DNA from: Aquincola tertiaricarbonis
GTDB taxonomy: Bacteria > Pseudomonadota > Gammaproteobacteria > Burkholderiales > Burkholderiaceae_C
Assembly: GCF_023573145.1 (NCBI RefSeq)
Contig: NZ_CP097635.1
Coordinates: forward strand, 806,001-870,000
DNA: 64,000 nt
Reading direction: 5' to 3'
Part shown: positions 63,537-64,000 of the stretch, in pieces
How the letters are laid out: every line of letters starts with the position of its first letter
Position numbering within the stretch: the first letter of the stretch is position 1
Position numbers and translations under genes: made by a program
The notes under the pieces: model-generated
Told to the model about the DNA's origin: nothing
What the model saw: the letters and a program-made list of their open reading frames with translations, nothing else
The model's database searches: none

Positions 63537-64000
63537 TAGGAAGGTTCATCAAACTCTCTTGCAAAGAGAGACCAGCCGAAAGTCTGCTCGCTTTCGCGCG
63601 GAGTGATGTTGGCTTGCGCCTCAACCCCTATCCGTCCCATTACAGAACGGCATTCGCTTTCTCCGGCATCCCATACCCGCATTCCCAACAGCTTTCCTTG
63701 CGGTCGGCCTGCCCGGTCGGGCGGGAGTACGGGCTTATCGTGTTCCGCGTAATTGACACTGGAAGGGTAGGTGTCGGCTATTTCCCGGTGAGCGCTTTTG
63801 TCCCCGCCTGACCACAATTCAACGTCAGGACCGCCCACGTCGCCTATTTGGCTCAAGCCTGTCAGCAATCTTTGGCTTGTTCAACGTAACGAGATTTATC
63901 GCCGATTCACATGAGTTCACCATACTTCCAAGCCTAGCTCCCTACCGCCTGATGCTGGCAGTTCCGCTTTCCTCTCGCGAGGTCGGCTTCACCCTTTCGG

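Larger units (their letters stand above)
61746..64000 (-). mobile_element. Group II intron, 5' end beyond the window
   Basis: On the minus strand the intron comprises an upstream RNA region (64000-63537, domains I-III, no gene), the intron-encoded protein gene (63536-61854), domain V (61815-61782) and domain VI, ending near 61746 in CCCTAC before porin coding sequence resumes. Bacterial introns end in AY, fitting this boundary. The 5' GUGYG end is not seen, so it lies just past base 64000. Confidence 0.88.

Noticed and set aside
63536..63868. 110-codon frame on the minus strand upstream of the intron protein
   Set aside because: Lies in the structured 5' part of the group II intron; no start signal or family match.

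Overview
The window looks like a high-GC betaproteobacterial chromosome segment or large plasmid, most likely Burkholderiales (Rubrivivax/Leptothrix/Comamonadaceae-like). This is inferred from the Burkholderiales-type porins, the Cupriavidus-style czcRS-czcE and cadR-cadA arrangements, a DUF4148 protein, and GTG/TTG starts with tightly overlapping genes. It is a metal-resistance and envelope-stress island: few housekeeping genes, many metal pumps and chaperones, and a scar of nested insertion sequences.

Layout. 1-4511: the 3' part of a czcA RND pump, a His-rich periplasmic protein, a vestigial MerR-type promoter with a frameshifted P-type ATPase tail, and a porin. 4550-8963: a lipid A phosphoethanolamine transferase (eptA), then czcR-czcS with divergent czcE. 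9044-12183: divergent cadR/cadA with two operator dyads. 12362-13625: a TauE/SafE permease divergent from a single-domain ModE-like regulator, with a dyad between them. 13798-17305: an arsenic operon arsR-arsI-arsC-arsB-arsC-arsH; arsH is cut by an IS30 element. 17306-21770: nested IS30, IS3, IS110, IS66 and IS1111-type sequences, nearly all broken, followed by a truncated membrane-protein gene. 22461-23218: a 19-Cys copper-storage protein and a DUF305 protein.

23271-35920 (minus strand): nine closely packed, often overlapping genes: P1B ATPase with two YHS domains, a small membrane protein, an extra FtsH, a LolA-like periplasmic protein, a four-helix membrane protein, a divergent phosphoketolase, a MacB/Lol-type ABC ATPase and permease, and an outer-membrane beta-barrel. 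Together the LolA-like protein, ABC pair and barrel would form a trans-envelope lipid or hydrophobic-substrate route. 35964-42482: MFS pump, cyclopropane fatty acid synthase, thymidine phosphorylase-like protein, ICMT-like methyltransferase, oleate hydratase, MerR regulator. 42638-49199: an acetate kinase-PduL fusion (interrupted by one amber codon), FabI, small envelope proteins, a PhaC-like DUF3141 hydrolase, a CopZ-like HMA protein and His-rich small proteins. Upstream of this block sits a perfect FNR/Anr box placed exactly 41.5 bp from a predicted start site, suggesting low-oxygen control. 49360-53188: cardiolipin synthase-like PLD protein, MgtC/DUF4010 protein, alpha/beta hydrolase, periplasmic protein.

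53271-59200 (minus): a copper operon with a TolC-type lipoprotein, multicopper oxidase, cupredoxin, DUF411 and CusF-like proteins and a membrane-bound cytochrome c. 59307-61087: small exported proteins, including a tandem-repeat DUF4148 protein. 61372-64000: the 3' exon of a second porin gene interrupted by a group II intron with an LtrA-type reverse transcriptase; the intron runs off the window.

Overall idea (inference): phosphoketolase would make acetyl phosphate, which the AckA-PduL fusion would turn into acetate/ATP or acetyl-CoA, while FabI, Cfa, OhyA, Cls and the Lol-like machine reshape membranes. This resembles the low-oxygen/stress loci known from Burkholderiales, here flanked by metal-resistance modules.
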